64,000 nt of DNA from Xanthomonas sp. DAR 34887 (GTDB lineage Bacteria > Pseudomonadota > Gammaproteobacteria > Xanthomonadales > Xanthomonadaceae): assembly GCF_041245805.1 (NCBI RefSeq), contig NZ_CP162490.1, positions 4,317,001 through 4,381,000 on the forward strand, written 5' to 3'. Under the pieces are notes generated by a model that saw nothing but the letters and a program-made list of their open reading frames with translations, ran no database searches and was not told the origin of the DNA. The first letter of the stretch is position 1. The number at the start of each line of letters is the position of its first letter. The translations under genes and the position numbers were made by a program. Positions 31,033-38,698 of the stretch are shown piece after piece.

Positions 31033-32004
31033 ATGTCCCCAGTCGTCGGCATCGACGTCGCCAAACGCAGTTTCGACCTGGCCATCGACCTGGCCAACGG
31101 CAAGTACCGCACCAAGGCCAAGCTACCCAACGATCCGAAGGGCTTCCACGCCCTGCATGCGTGGTTGCGGACCCATGCGCAGCCGGATAGCTGGATCGTC
31201 ATGGAAGCCACCGGCACCTATCACGAGGCGCTGGCCGAGTTTGTCCATGGGGAGGGCTATCGCGTGTGCGTGCTCAACCCGGCGCAGATGGCGCTGTATG
31301 CGCGCAGCCAGCTGACCCGGGTCAAGACCGACCGCAGCGATGCCAAGCTGATCGCCAGCTATGGCCTGCGTCACCGGGAGTCGCTGCGGCGCTGGCAGCC
31401 CGATCCGCCGGCGCTCAAGCAGCTCAAGGCGCTGGTGCGGCGTCGGGACGACCTGCTGCAGATGCTGCAGATGGAGCGCAACCGCCTGGACGTGGCTACA
31501 CTGGTGGTGCGCGACTCGATCCTGGAGAACATCGGCCAGTTGCAGGCGCGCATCGCGCAGATCGAACGGGCCATCGACGATCATATCGACCAGGATCCCA
31601 CCTTGCGCGGGCAGCGCGAGTTGCTGGTGAGCATCGACGGAATCGCCGACACCAGCGCGGCCTTGATGCTGGCCGAACTTGGCAACGTGGACCGCTTCGC
31701 CCGCGCTTCGGCGGTGACCGCCTTTGCCGGGCTCAACCCACGCCTGCAAGAGTCCGGCAAGCGCCAGGGGCAGGTCTGCATCTCCCGCACTGGCTCCTCG
31801 CGCCTGCGTGCTGGCCTGTTCCTGCCGGCCTTGGTCGCCATGACCCACAATCCGGTCGTCCGTGCGCTGAAGCAGCGCATGCGACAACGCGGCAAGGCCA
31901 ACAAGCAGATCATCTGCGCCGCCATGCGCAAGCTGCTGCACATCGCCTACGGCGTGCTCAAATCGCGCACGCCCTTCGACCCTCAAAAGGCCATTGCCTG
32001 TTAG
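31033..32004 (+). CDS. IS110-family transposase (DEDD/serine recombinase)
   Basis: 323 residues and apparently intact. RuvC-like N-terminal domain with the DEDD residues Asp8 (GIDVAK), Glu58 (MEATG), Asp100 and Asp103 (KTDRSDAK); coiled-coil linker about 125-190; C-terminal Tnp domain (about 193-290) with the catalytic Ser241 (ESGKRQG), the same position as in IS621. It would catalyse RNA-guided recombination at the CT core. A good ribosome site, GGAGG, is at 31021-31025. All key residues are present, so the element may be active. Confidence 0.95.
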   Translation: MSPVVGIDVAKRSFDLAIDLANGKYRTKAKLPNDPKGFHALHAWLRTHAQPDSWIVMEATGTYHEALAEFVHGEGYRVCVLNPAQMALYARSQLTRVKTDRSDAKLIASYGLRHRESLRRWQPDPPALKQLKALVRRRDDLLQMLQMERNRLDVATLVVRDSILENIGQLQARIAQIERAIDDHIDQDPTLRGQRELLVSIDGIADTSAALMLAELGNVDRFARASAVTAFAGLNPRLQESGKRQGQVCISRTGSSRLRAGLFLPALVAMTHNPVVRALKQRMRQRGKANKQIICAAMRKLLHIAYGVLKSRTPFDPQKAIAC

Positions 32005-32057
32005 GCCGGAAGACGGTATCTACAGAGGCGAGGCCGGGGAAAATCGAATCGGTCCGA

Positions 32058-32085
32058 TGCCGCCGCCCGGAATCAGGCGGCGGCA
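32058..32085. terminator. Hairpin after the pectate lyase gene
   Basis: Ten-bp perfect stem TGCCGCCGCC / GGCGGCGGCA (32058-32067 and 32076-32085), 8 bp past the pectate lyase stop on the minus strand. No T-run, but well placed for termination or 3'-end protection. Confidence 0.6.
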
Positions 32086-32092
32086 TAATTCC

Positions 32093-33244
32093 TCACAACT
32101 TGCCGGCACCCGCCTTGGACTTGACGTCGCTCGCCACCTGGTTCGCCGGCAGCAGCGAATAGGTGTACGGCGGCGTCCAGCCGATGCTGTTGTTCCACGA
32201 GCAGGTCAGCGCCTTGCCGTTGAGCAGCGAGCCGAAATCGCGGTACACGCTGCCGCCGTAGTCGGCGGCGATCTTGTCGCAGCTGCTGACCCCGCTGATG
32301 TCGAAGGCGTTGTTCTCCGAGAAGATCTTCGACTCCTTGCCGACGCCGTGCGCATACGAGAACGGGTACACCGCGTTGCTGGTGCTGCCGACGTGGTAGT
32401 TGTTGTACAGATGCACCTGGCCGAAGCGCACCCGCGGCGCGCGCGCGGAAATGTTTTCGAACAGGGTGTTGTGGATGGTCACCTTCAGCTTGCCGCTGTC
32501 GGTGCTGGAGGCGCTGTCGCTGGAACCGATCAGGTTGTTCTTCTCGTGCGACTTGAACGCCGAATACGAGACGGTCACGTAGTTCGCGCCTTTCTTGATG
32601 TCCAGCGCGCCGTCGTGGTGCTGCTTGGGACGGCCGTTTTCGGTGCCGTTCTGGTCGTCGGTGCGGCGCCCGTCAGTGAAGGTGACATGGTCCACCCACA
32701 CGTTGCTGGCGCCTTCGATGGTCAGGCCGTCGTACTCGGAATTCCAGTTGCCGGCGCTGCCGTCGTCCGGATCCCACACCGGCTGCGGATCCCACGGATT
32801 CTCGATGGTGAGGTTGCGGATGATCACGTCGTTGGCCTTGACGTACAGATAGCCCTCGCGGATCTGCGCATTGCTGCCGACGCCGATCAGCGTGGTCTTG
32901 GTGGGGATGTCCAGGCGCGCGCGGCTCTTCATGTCCGCGGTGGTGCTGTACGGCGTGCCCTCGCTGACGTCGATGATGCCGCTGATCTTGATGATGCGGC
33001 CATTGCTGCCGACGCTGGCCTTCAGCGCGGTCTTCAGTTGCGCGGCGGTGCTGACGCTGTAGACGTTGGCCGCCGCGGCCTTGGAGCCGCCCTTGGTGCC
33101 GCCGTTCTGCGTCGCCCATCCGGTGCTGGCGACCTCCAGGCTGGCATCGGCATAGGCGCTGCCGGCCGCGCCCGCCAGACAGACTGCAAGCGCCATCGCG
33201 TGGGTGAGCGTGCGCGGGGATGCGAAGAGTGAATGTGTCTTCAT
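32093..33244 (-). CDS. Secreted pectate lyase (PL1 family)
   Basis: 383 residues from ATG 33244; the longer frame lacks a signal. Signal peptide about 1-31 (cut near GSAYA). Parallel beta-helix pectate lyase with the family markers WVDH near residue 183, the calcium-site Asp/Glu cluster DGRRTDD and DGALDIKKG, and the catalytic Arg in RAPRVRFGQVHLYNN near residue 270. Cleaves de-esterified polygalacturonate in plant walls by beta-elimination; exported by Sec and probably type II secretion. A GC-rich hairpin follows the stop, then the IS110 element about 70 bp away, so the gene is not broken. Confidence 0.95.
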   Translation of the reverse strand: MKTHSLFASPRTLTHAMALAVCLAGAAGSAYADASLEVASTGWATQNGGTKGGSKAAAANVYSVSTAAQLKTALKASVGSNGRIIKISGIIDVSEGTPYSTTADMKSRARLDIPTKTTLIGVGSNAQIREGYLYVKANDVIIRNLTIENPWDPQPVWDPDDGSAGNWNSEYDGLTIEGASNVWVDHVTFTDGRRTDDQNGTENGRPKQHHDGALDIKKGANYVTVSYSAFKSHEKNNLIGSSDSASSTDSGKLKVTIHNTLFENISARAPRVRFGQVHLYNNYHVGSTSNAVYPFSYAHGVGKESKIFSENNAFDISGVSSCDKIAADYGGSVYRDFGSLLNGKALTCSWNNSIGWTPPYTYSLLPANQVASDVKSKAGAGKL

Positions 33245-33812
33245 CCTGGAACCTCGTAGGCATGGGTGGAGTCGTCGCAGGCGCGCGGTTTTCCGCAAGC
33301 GGAAAACGCAGCAGCGCGAGCGCATTCGCTGTCCCCTCGGACAACTGCGCCTGATGCCATCGCACAGGGCAGCGCCGAAGAGGCGCGCACTGTAGGGAGC
33401 GCGTTCGGCTTGGGAAGAGACAAATGCGGCGCGCGCGGATCCAGCGCTGCGATATGGGGAAGGCATCTAACAAACTGCGTTCGCGATGTGGCCGATACGC
33501 CGGCGACCGCTGCAGGACAACAACGCTGTCCCGACGACAAGTCGCGACATTGCGCAGACGCGCCGCGCACTCCACAAAACCCTGGAAAAAATGTGGCCCA
33601 ACGTCGCCGGCAGCGCGATCGCATGGAGTGAATCACTGCAAGGCGGCGACGTCGGATGTTCGAACGGGCGCGAGCTAGCCGCGCGTACGCCCAATGCCGG
33701 GCAGCAGTCGCAACGTTGCACGCAACGACGACTTATCGGAAGGACAACCATTCGCCAAGGGAAAGGCGAAACCTGCAAAACCCCACGCCGGCGCGATGCC
33801 GGCGGCCGGACG
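33245..33812. other. Upstream region of the pectate lyase gene
   Basis: 568 bp between rimI and the pectate lyase gene, both on the minus strand. Apart from the leader hairpin at 33288-33307 I find no gene or repeat. The length suggests a regulated promoter, but I could not recognise a CRP/Clp-type palindrome. Confidence 0.5.
33288..33307 (-). promoter_or_regulatory. Leader hairpin before the pectate lyase gene
   Basis: GTTTTCCGC at 33288-33296 and GCGGAAAAC at 33299-33307 form a 9-bp perfect stem with an AA loop, about 44 nt before the start codon. It could influence mRNA stability or translation; role unknown. Confidence 0.4.
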
Positions 33813-34301
33813 TTACGACATGCCTTCGAAGAACAGCTCGATCGCCATCACCAGCGCATCCTCGCGGCCGTTCGCCGCCGGGTAGTAGCGCGGGCGGCGG
33901 CCGATCTCGTTGAAGCCTTCGCTGTGGTACAGCGCGATCGCGTTGGGATTGGACGGGCGCACTTCCAGGAACACGCGGCGCGCGCCCAGGTCGGCGCCGT
34001 ACTTGATCAATGCGCGCAGCAGCAGGCGACCGTAGCCGCGCGATTGCCGTTCCGGCGCGACGCAGACGTTGAGGATGTGCGCCTCGTCGGCGGCGACGCT
34101 GATCACGCCGTAGCCGACGATCTGGCCCTGCTCCAGCAGCACCCAGCCCGGATAGCCGGCCTGCAGGCAGTCGCGGAAGATGCCGCGCGTCCACGGGAAC
34201 GGATAGGCGCGGCGCTCGATCTCCATCACCGCGTCCAGGTCGGTCTCGCGCAACGGGCGCAGCGTCGCCGCCGGCGAGGAGGCCGTACCCAGCGCGCTCA
34301 C
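33813..34301 (-). CDS. rimI: Ribosomal protein S18 N-acetyltransferase RimI
   Basis: 162 residues from GTG 34301, which overlaps the preceding gene's stop (GTGA); an ATG at 34340 would add 13 residues inside that gene. GNAT fold: acceptor-binding start LRPLRETDLDAVMEIERRAYPFPW, acetyl-CoA loop ERQSRGYGRLLL near residues 88-99 and the EVRPSNPNAIALYHSEGF block typical of RimI. Acetylates the N-terminus of S18 (and other Ala/Ser/Thr N-termini). It follows the holD candidate, as in E. coli holD-rimI. Confidence 0.93.
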   Translation of the reverse strand: MSALGTASSPAATLRPLRETDLDAVMEIERRAYPFPWTRGIFRDCLQAGYPGWVLLEQGQIVGYGVISVAADEAHILNVCVAPERQSRGYGRLLLRALIKYGADLGARRVFLEVRPSNPNAIALYHSEGFNEIGRRPRYYPAANGREDALVMAIELFFEGMS

Positions 34302-34807
34302 CGCGGTACCTGCTTGCGCAGCGCGCGCAGCTGCGGCCACAGCGCGCGCTTGGCGGCGGCATTGCCGCGCAATTCGGCCAGCGGCCAGGTCGCCATCAAC
34401 GCCTGCGTGGCCGGATCGTTCGGATTGCGCCCGGAGGCGCGTAACAACGCGATCTGCAGCCGATCGGGCAGACGCAGGCCGGCGCGGCGCGCAGCCGGCG
34501 CAGGCGCCGCGCGTTGCGGCTGCGGATCGTCGGCAGGTGCAGCCGGCGCCCGCCCGCGCGGTGGCGGTTCCGCAGGCGCGGGCGCGGCGGCGCGCGGCGA
34601 GGACGCCGGCGCTGCGTGTACGGACACCGGTGCAGGCGCGGCCGGCTCAGCGGCACCGGCCTCGCGCCCCTCGGCCGGCGCCGGCTGCGCGACCACCGCG
34701 CCGAGGTCGGCGTCGGCACCGACATAGAGCGTATGGCCCAATGCCTGCAGCCAGCCGTGCTGCTCGGCCGACCACAGCGGCCCGGTGTTGGCGAGCGCGT
34801 CGCTCAC
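34298..34807 (-). CDS. holD: Candidate DNA polymerase III psi subunit (HolD-like)
   Basis: 169 residues from GTG 34807, overlapping the pssA stop (GTGA); the longer frame lies inside pssA. The N-terminus (EQHGWLQALGHTLYV) resembles the chi-binding stretch of E. coli psi, and the C-terminus (LAELRGNAAAKRALWPQL) resembles its LTDLRANPTARAALWQQI. Between them is a low-complexity Ala/Pro linker (about residues 45-105) not found in the E. coli protein. The gene sits directly before rimI with overlapping ends, the same pair as E. coli holD-rimI. HolC is also encoded in this window. The call rests on my recall of the E. coli sequence plus context, so moderate confidence. Confidence 0.65.
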   Translation of the reverse strand: MSDALANTGPLWSAEQHGWLQALGHTLYVGADADLGAVVAQPAPAEGREAGAAEPAAPAPVSVHAAPASSPRAAAPAPAEPPPRGRAPAAPADDPQPQRAAPAPAARRAGLRLPDRLQIALLRASGRNPNDPATQALMATWPLAELRGNAAAKRALWPQLRALRKQVPR

Positions 34808-35580
34808 GTCGCGTCCGGCAGCTTGCGCCAGCGCCGCCACAGCCAGTAACAGGGACCGGACAAGGCGTACAGCACGCCGATCGCCAGCAGCGCGCGCGAC
34901 AGGTCGATGACCAGCACCGCGAGCACCACCGGCGCCAGCACCAGCATCAGGAACGGCACGCGGTCGGCGCGCGGACCCTTGGCCGCGCCGCCCTTGAAGC
35001 TCCAGAAACGGATGCGGCTGACCATCAGCAGCGCCGCGACCACGGTCACGCCCAGCGCCACGTAGCGCAGCTGCTCGCCATCCCAGCCGAGGTTGCCGTC
35101 GGCGAACGCCCACACGAAGGCCATCATCAGCCCCGCCGCGGCCGGGCTGGCCAGGCCGACGAACCAGCGCTTGTCGACGGTGCCGACCTGGGTATTGAAG
35201 CGCGCCAGGCGCAGCGCGGCGCAGGCCGCGTACAGGAACGCCACCGACCAGCCGACCCGGCCCATCACGCTGCCGTCGAACTTCAGCGCCGACAGCGACC
35301 AGTGGTACATCACCAGCGCCGGGGCCATGCCGAAGCTGACCAGATCGGCCAGCGAGTCGTACTGCACGCCGAATTCGCTGCTGGTGCCGGTCAGCCGCGC
35401 CACCCGCCCGTCCAGCCCGTCCATCACCGCGGCGACGAACACCGCCACGCTGGCGTGCACGAACTGGCCGTTGGCGGCGGCGATGATGGCGTAGAAACCG
35501 GAGAACAGGCCGGCGGTGGTGAACAGGTTCGGCAGCAGATAGATGGTGCGCGAACGGGGAGGCGGTCGGGATGAGTCCAT
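34804..35580 (-). CDS. pssA: CDP-diacylglycerol-serine O-phosphatidyltransferase
   Basis: 258 residues from ATG 35580 (MDSSRPPPRSRTIYLLPN). Makes phosphatidylserine, the precursor of phosphatidylethanolamine. CDP-alcohol phosphatidyltransferase motif D-G-x2-A-R-x8-G-x3-D-x3-D is present as MDGLDGRVAR (about 46-55), followed by FGVQYDSLAD. About seven hydrophobic segments, as in the integral-membrane Bacillus-type PssA rather than the E. coli peripheral type. Followed with overlap by the holD candidate and rimI. Confidence 0.93.
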   Translation of the reverse strand: MDSSRPPPRSRTIYLLPNLFTTAGLFSGFYAIIAAANGQFVHASVAVFVAAVMDGLDGRVARLTGTSSEFGVQYDSLADLVSFGMAPALVMYHWSLSALKFDGSVMGRVGWSVAFLYAACAALRLARFNTQVGTVDKRWFVGLASPAAAGLMMAFVWAFADGNLGWDGEQLRYVALGVTVVAALLMVSRIRFWSFKGGAAKGPRADRVPFLMLVLAPVVLAVLVIDLSRALLAIGVLYALSGPCYWLWRRWRKLPDAT

Positions 35581-35659
35581 GCCCGGCAGTTTAATCGACT
35601 TGCCAGGCCCGTCGGCGGGTGCTGCAATCAGCGCTCGCCCCGTGCCCCTGGAGACCGTG

Positions 35660-36052
35660 ATGCGCGCCCTGACCCGGCTTTGCTGCCTGTGCCTGCTCTG
35701 CGCCAGCGGCGTGGCCGGCGCCGCCACCCTGTACCAATGGAAGGACGCGCAGGGCGTCACCCACTATTCGCAGAGCCCGCCGCCCGGCGGCAAGTACCAG
35801 GCGCGGCGGGTCGACAGCCACGGCGGCGCCCCGGCCGAAACCAGCGAGGTCGCCGCCCCGGCGGAGAACGCCAACTGCCTGAGCGCGCGCAAGAACCTGG
35901 ACATCCTGGGCAAGCCGGGCAAGGTGATGACCGACCGCGACGGCGACGGCAAGCCCGACACGGAGCTGGACGACACCCAGCGCGACGCGCAGAAGGCCCT
36001 GGCCGAGGCCGCGATCAAGGCCTATTGCGCGCCGCCCGCCGCCGCGGAGTGA
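35660..36052 (+). CDS. DUF4124-domain periplasmic protein
   Basis: 130 residues from ATG 35660; the frame upstream overlaps the start region of the divergent pssA. Signal peptide about 1-20 (cut near GVAGA), then the short DUF4124 domain (TLYQWKDAQGVTHYSQSPP), common in xanthomonads and pseudomonads, and a C-terminal stretch with CLSARKNLDIL. Two mature cysteines (in NCLSA and AYCAP) may form a disulfide. Function unknown. Confidence 0.8.
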   Translation: MRALTRLCCLCLLCASGVAGAATLYQWKDAQGVTHYSQSPPPGGKYQARRVDSHGGAPAETSEVAAPAENANCLSARKNLDILGKPGKVMTDRDGDGKPDTELDDTQRDAQKALAEAAIKAYCAPPAAAE

Positions 36053-36152
36053 GCGCGAGGCGGCGGCGCGGGCCCGGCACGGGCCGCCGCACATCCCCGC
36101 AGCGCCGGCAATGACTGGCAAAATGGGCGCCCGCCGTTAGCGAAGCCCCTCG

Positions 36153-37847
36153 ATGCGCCTTTCCCAGTTCCACCTGCACACCACCAAGGAAACCCCGGCC
36201 GACGCCGAACTGGTTAGCCACCGGCTGATGCTGCGCGCCGGCATGATCCGCAAGCTCGCCTCCGGCCTGTACACCTGGTCGCCGCTGGGCCTGCGCGTGC
36301 TGCGCAAGGTGGAAGCGGTGGTGCGCGAGGAAATGAACCGCGCCGGCGCGGTGGAAGTGCTGTTCCCGACCATCCAGCCGCGCGAGCTGTGGGAAGCCAC
36401 CGGGCGCTGGAAGAAGTTCGGCGGCCTGATGCTGCGGATGAAGGACCGCAAGGAGCAGGAATACTGCTACAGCCCCACCGCCGAGGAGGCCGCGGCCGAT
36501 TTCGCGCGCCAGGAGCTGAGCAGCTACAAGCAGCTGCCGGTCAATTTCTACCAGATCCAGACCAAGTTCCGCGACGAGATCCGGCCGCGCTTCGGGGTGA
36601 TGCGCGCGCGCGAGTTCCTGATGAAGGACGCCTATTCGTTCCATGTGAGCGACGAGGACCTGGCGCGCGAGTACGAGAACATGAAGGCCGCCTACAGCCG
36701 CATCTTCACCCGCCTGGGCCTGCAGTTCCGCGCGGTGCAGGCCGATTCCGGCGACATCGGCGGCGACGCCTCGCAGGAATTCCACGTGCTGGCCGAGTCC
36801 GGCGAGGATTCGCTGGCGTTCTCCACCGGTTCGGACTACGCGGCCAACGTCGAGGCCGCGGTCGCCGCCGATCCTGCGCCGCGTCCGGCAGCGCAGGAGG
36901 AATTGCGCAAGGTCGCCACGCCCACCCAGAAGACCTGCGAGGCGGTGGCCGAGCTGCTTGGCATCGCGCTGCAGCGCACGGTCAAGTCGGTCGCGGTGAT
37001 GGCCGGCGAGACCTTCGTGCTGGCGCTGGTGCGCGGCGATCACGCGGTGAACGAGATCAAGCTGGGCAAGGTCGCCGGCCTGACCGGCTACCGCATGGCC
37101 AACGAGGCCGAGATCCGCGCCCACCTCGGCAGCGAGCCGGGCTTCCTCGGGCCGTTGAATCCCAGCCAGCCGATCCGCGTGGTCGCCGACCGCGACGTGG
37201 CGGCGATGGCCGATTTCGTGGTCGGCGCCAACGAAGCCGGCTTCCACCTGGCGGGGGTGAACTGGGGCCGCGACCTGCCCGAGCCGGACGCCGTGGCCGA
37301 CCTGCGCAACGTGGTCGAGGGCGAACGCGCCCAGGACGGCGGCGAGATCCGCCTGGCGCGCGGCATCGAGGTCGGCCACGTGTTCCAGCTCGGCCGCCAG
37401 TACGCGCAGGCGCTGGACGCCACCGTGCTGGACGAGAACGGCAAGACCGTGGCGATGGCGATGGGCTGCTACGGCATCGGCATTTCGCGCATCGTCGCCG
37501 CGGCGATCGAACAGAACCACGACGAGGCCGGCATCCGCTGGCCGCAGCCGATGGCGCCGTGGTCGGTGGCGGTGTGCGTGATCAACCCCAAGCGCGATCC
37601 GGCGATCGACGCGGCCGGCGAGGCGCTGCTGGCCGAACTGCAGCAGGCCGGCCTGGACGCCGCGCTCGACGATCGCGGCCTGCGCGCCGGCGCGATGTTC
37701 GCCGATATCGAACTGATCGGCATCCCGCACCGGGTGGTGGTGTCCGAGCGCGGGCTGGCTGCCGGCACTTTCGAATATCGTGCACGCAGCGGCGGCGACG
37801 CCGAGAACCTGGACCGCGCCGCATTGCTGGCGCGCCTGCAGGGTTAA
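36153..37847 (+). CDS. proS: Prolyl-tRNA synthetase
   Basis: 564 residues. Class II synthetase, bacterial long form. Motif 1 around LRVLRKVEAVVREEMNRAGA, motif 2 FRDEIRPRFGVMRAREF near residues 138-154, an inserted YbaK-type editing domain for Ala-tRNA-Pro (about 225-380), motif 3 MGCYGIGISR near 438-447, then the anticodon-binding domain. Followed by a strong terminator, so it is probably transcribed alone. Confidence 0.97.
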   Translation: MRLSQFHLHTTKETPADAELVSHRLMLRAGMIRKLASGLYTWSPLGLRVLRKVEAVVREEMNRAGAVEVLFPTIQPRELWEATGRWKKFGGLMLRMKDRKEQEYCYSPTAEEAAADFARQELSSYKQLPVNFYQIQTKFRDEIRPRFGVMRAREFLMKDAYSFHVSDEDLAREYENMKAAYSRIFTRLGLQFRAVQADSGDIGGDASQEFHVLAESGEDSLAFSTGSDYAANVEAAVAADPAPRPAAQEELRKVATPTQKTCEAVAELLGIALQRTVKSVAVMAGETFVLALVRGDHAVNEIKLGKVAGLTGYRMANEAEIRAHLGSEPGFLGPLNPSQPIRVVADRDVAAMADFVVGANEAGFHLAGVNWGRDLPEPDAVADLRNVVEGERAQDGGEIRLARGIEVGHVFQLGRQYAQALDATVLDENGKTVAMAMGCYGIGISRIVAAAIEQNHDEAGIRWPQPMAPWSVAVCVINPKRDPAIDAAGEALLAELQQAGLDAALDDRGLRAGAMFADIELIGIPHRVVVSERGLAAGTFEYRARSGGDAENLDRAALLARLQG

Positions 37848-37854
37848 TCGGAAA

Positions 37855-37880
37855 GGCCGGGAATATATCCCGGCCTTTTT
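37855..37880 (+). terminator. Rho-independent terminator after proS
   Basis: Stem GGCCGGGA / TCCCGGCC (37855-37862, 37868-37875) with loop ATATA, followed by a T-run and preceded by AAA. It starts about 8 bp after the proS stop. Confidence 0.9.
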
Positions 37881-37963
37881 TCTGAGTCGCGGTCGTCACG
37901 ACGCGGCCTCGACATTTGCCGGGCCAATATGCCGATCGAATCAGCGTCGTTACCCGCGTTGAT

Positions 37964-37991
37964 TTGACAATCGGGATTCGGTGCGTATAAG
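37964..37991 (+). promoter_or_regulatory. Probable promoter of the H-NS-like gene
   Basis: TTGACA (37964-37969), 16-bp spacer, TATAAG (37986-37991): close to a sigma-70 consensus and rare in this GC-rich sequence. It leaves a leader of about 130 nt before the ATG at 38126. The surrounding 37.9-38.1 kb is AT-rich, which would allow self-repression by an H-NS-like protein. Confidence 0.65.
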
Positions 37992-38125
37992 TGACACCCA
38001 CGCCGATCCAGCGACGGCCCGCCTATCGAAATATCGGAATATTTGTCAATCCGATAAAGCGATATTATGATTCCGCTCCAGCCAGGGAATGGCGGTATGC
38101 CCATCACCCATTTTCCGGAGTACAA

Positions 38126-38602
38126 ATGACCATCGATCTCAGTGGCCTGTCGGCCAAGCAGTTGGGCGCTCTCATCAAGACGGCCAAGAAGCAACAGACC
38201 ATCGTCGCCAAGCGCACGCCCATCGCCAAGGTCCGCACCCTGCTGGCACGCCTGGCCAAGTCGCACGGTTACAGCATCGACGAAGTTTTCGATGGCGCCG
38301 CTCCGGCCAAGCGTGGCCGCAAGCCGGCTGCCGGCAAGCCGGGTCCGAAGCCGGGCCGCAAGCTGGGCAAGGTGCCGCCGAAATACCGCAATCCGGCCAA
38401 TGCGGCAGAAACCTGGACTGGCCGCGGCAAGCAGCCGCGCTGGCTGGCCGAACAGGTGTCCAAGGGCAAGAAGGTCGAGGACTTCCTGATCGCAGCGCCG
38501 GCCAAGTCCGCCGCGCCGGCCAAGAAGACCGCGAAAAAGGCCACGAAGAAAGTCGCCAAGGTCGCCAAGAAAGCCGGCAAGTCCGCCACCCCGAAAAACT
38601 GA
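38126..38602 (+). CDS. H-NS family histone-like nucleoid protein
   Basis: 158 residues from ATG 38126, with GGAG 6 bp upstream; the open frame upstream is leader. A short N-terminal helix (about 10-50), then the H-NS/HvrA DNA-binding core with basic KRGRKPAAGKPGPKPGRK and the motif RNPANAAETWTGRGKQPRWL near residues 90-110. The C-terminal 30 residues are a Lys/Ala tail resembling eukaryotic histone H1. Expected to bind AT-rich DNA and silence acquired genes such as surface-polysaccharide loci. Single transcription unit between two terminators. Confidence 0.92.
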   Translation: MTIDLSGLSAKQLGALIKTAKKQQTIVAKRTPIAKVRTLLARLAKSHGYSIDEVFDGAAPAKRGRKPAAGKPGPKPGRKLGKVPPKYRNPANAAETWTGRGKQPRWLAEQVSKGKKVEDFLIAAPAKSAAPAKKTAKKATKKVAKVAKKAGKSATPKN

Positions 38603-38647
38603 TCGACAAACCATCCGGCAACGGATCGGATCGGCCGTTTATTCAAG

Positions 38648-38673
38648 AAAACGCCGGCGCAAGCCGGCGTTTT
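38648..38673. terminator. Bidirectional terminator, H-NS-like gene and exporter gene
   Basis: Stem AAAACGCCGGC / GCCGGCGTTTT (38648-38658, 38663-38673) with a four-base loop and A/T flanks, serving two convergent genes. Confidence 0.9.
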
Positions 38674-38698
38674 CATGTCTGCCGCAAAGGCGATGCCG

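Larger units (their letters stand above)
30792..32021 (+). mobile_element. IS110-family insertion sequence in a REP target
   Basis: Core dinucleotide CT at both ends (30792-30793 and 32020-32021). Left end begins TGTATCTGG; right end finishes ACGGTAT. Joining the outer flanks gives GCCGCTC-CT-ACAG, the uninterrupted REP sequence seen intact at 30649-30671, so the empty site can be reconstructed. The joined ends (ACGGTAT-CT-TGTAT) closely resemble the IS621 donor as I recall it (ACAGTAT-CT-TGTAT). The element has a long left leader, one intact transposase, and a short right end of 15 bp after the stop. There are no terminal inverted repeats, as expected for IS110-group elements. Confidence 0.85.

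Noticed and set aside
30795..32021. GTATCT direct repeats as an IS target duplication
   Set aside because: The six-base match at 30795-30800 and 32016-32021 is better explained by the element's own ends: the core is CT, and the REP empty site is restored only with CT at 30792-30793 and 32020-32021.
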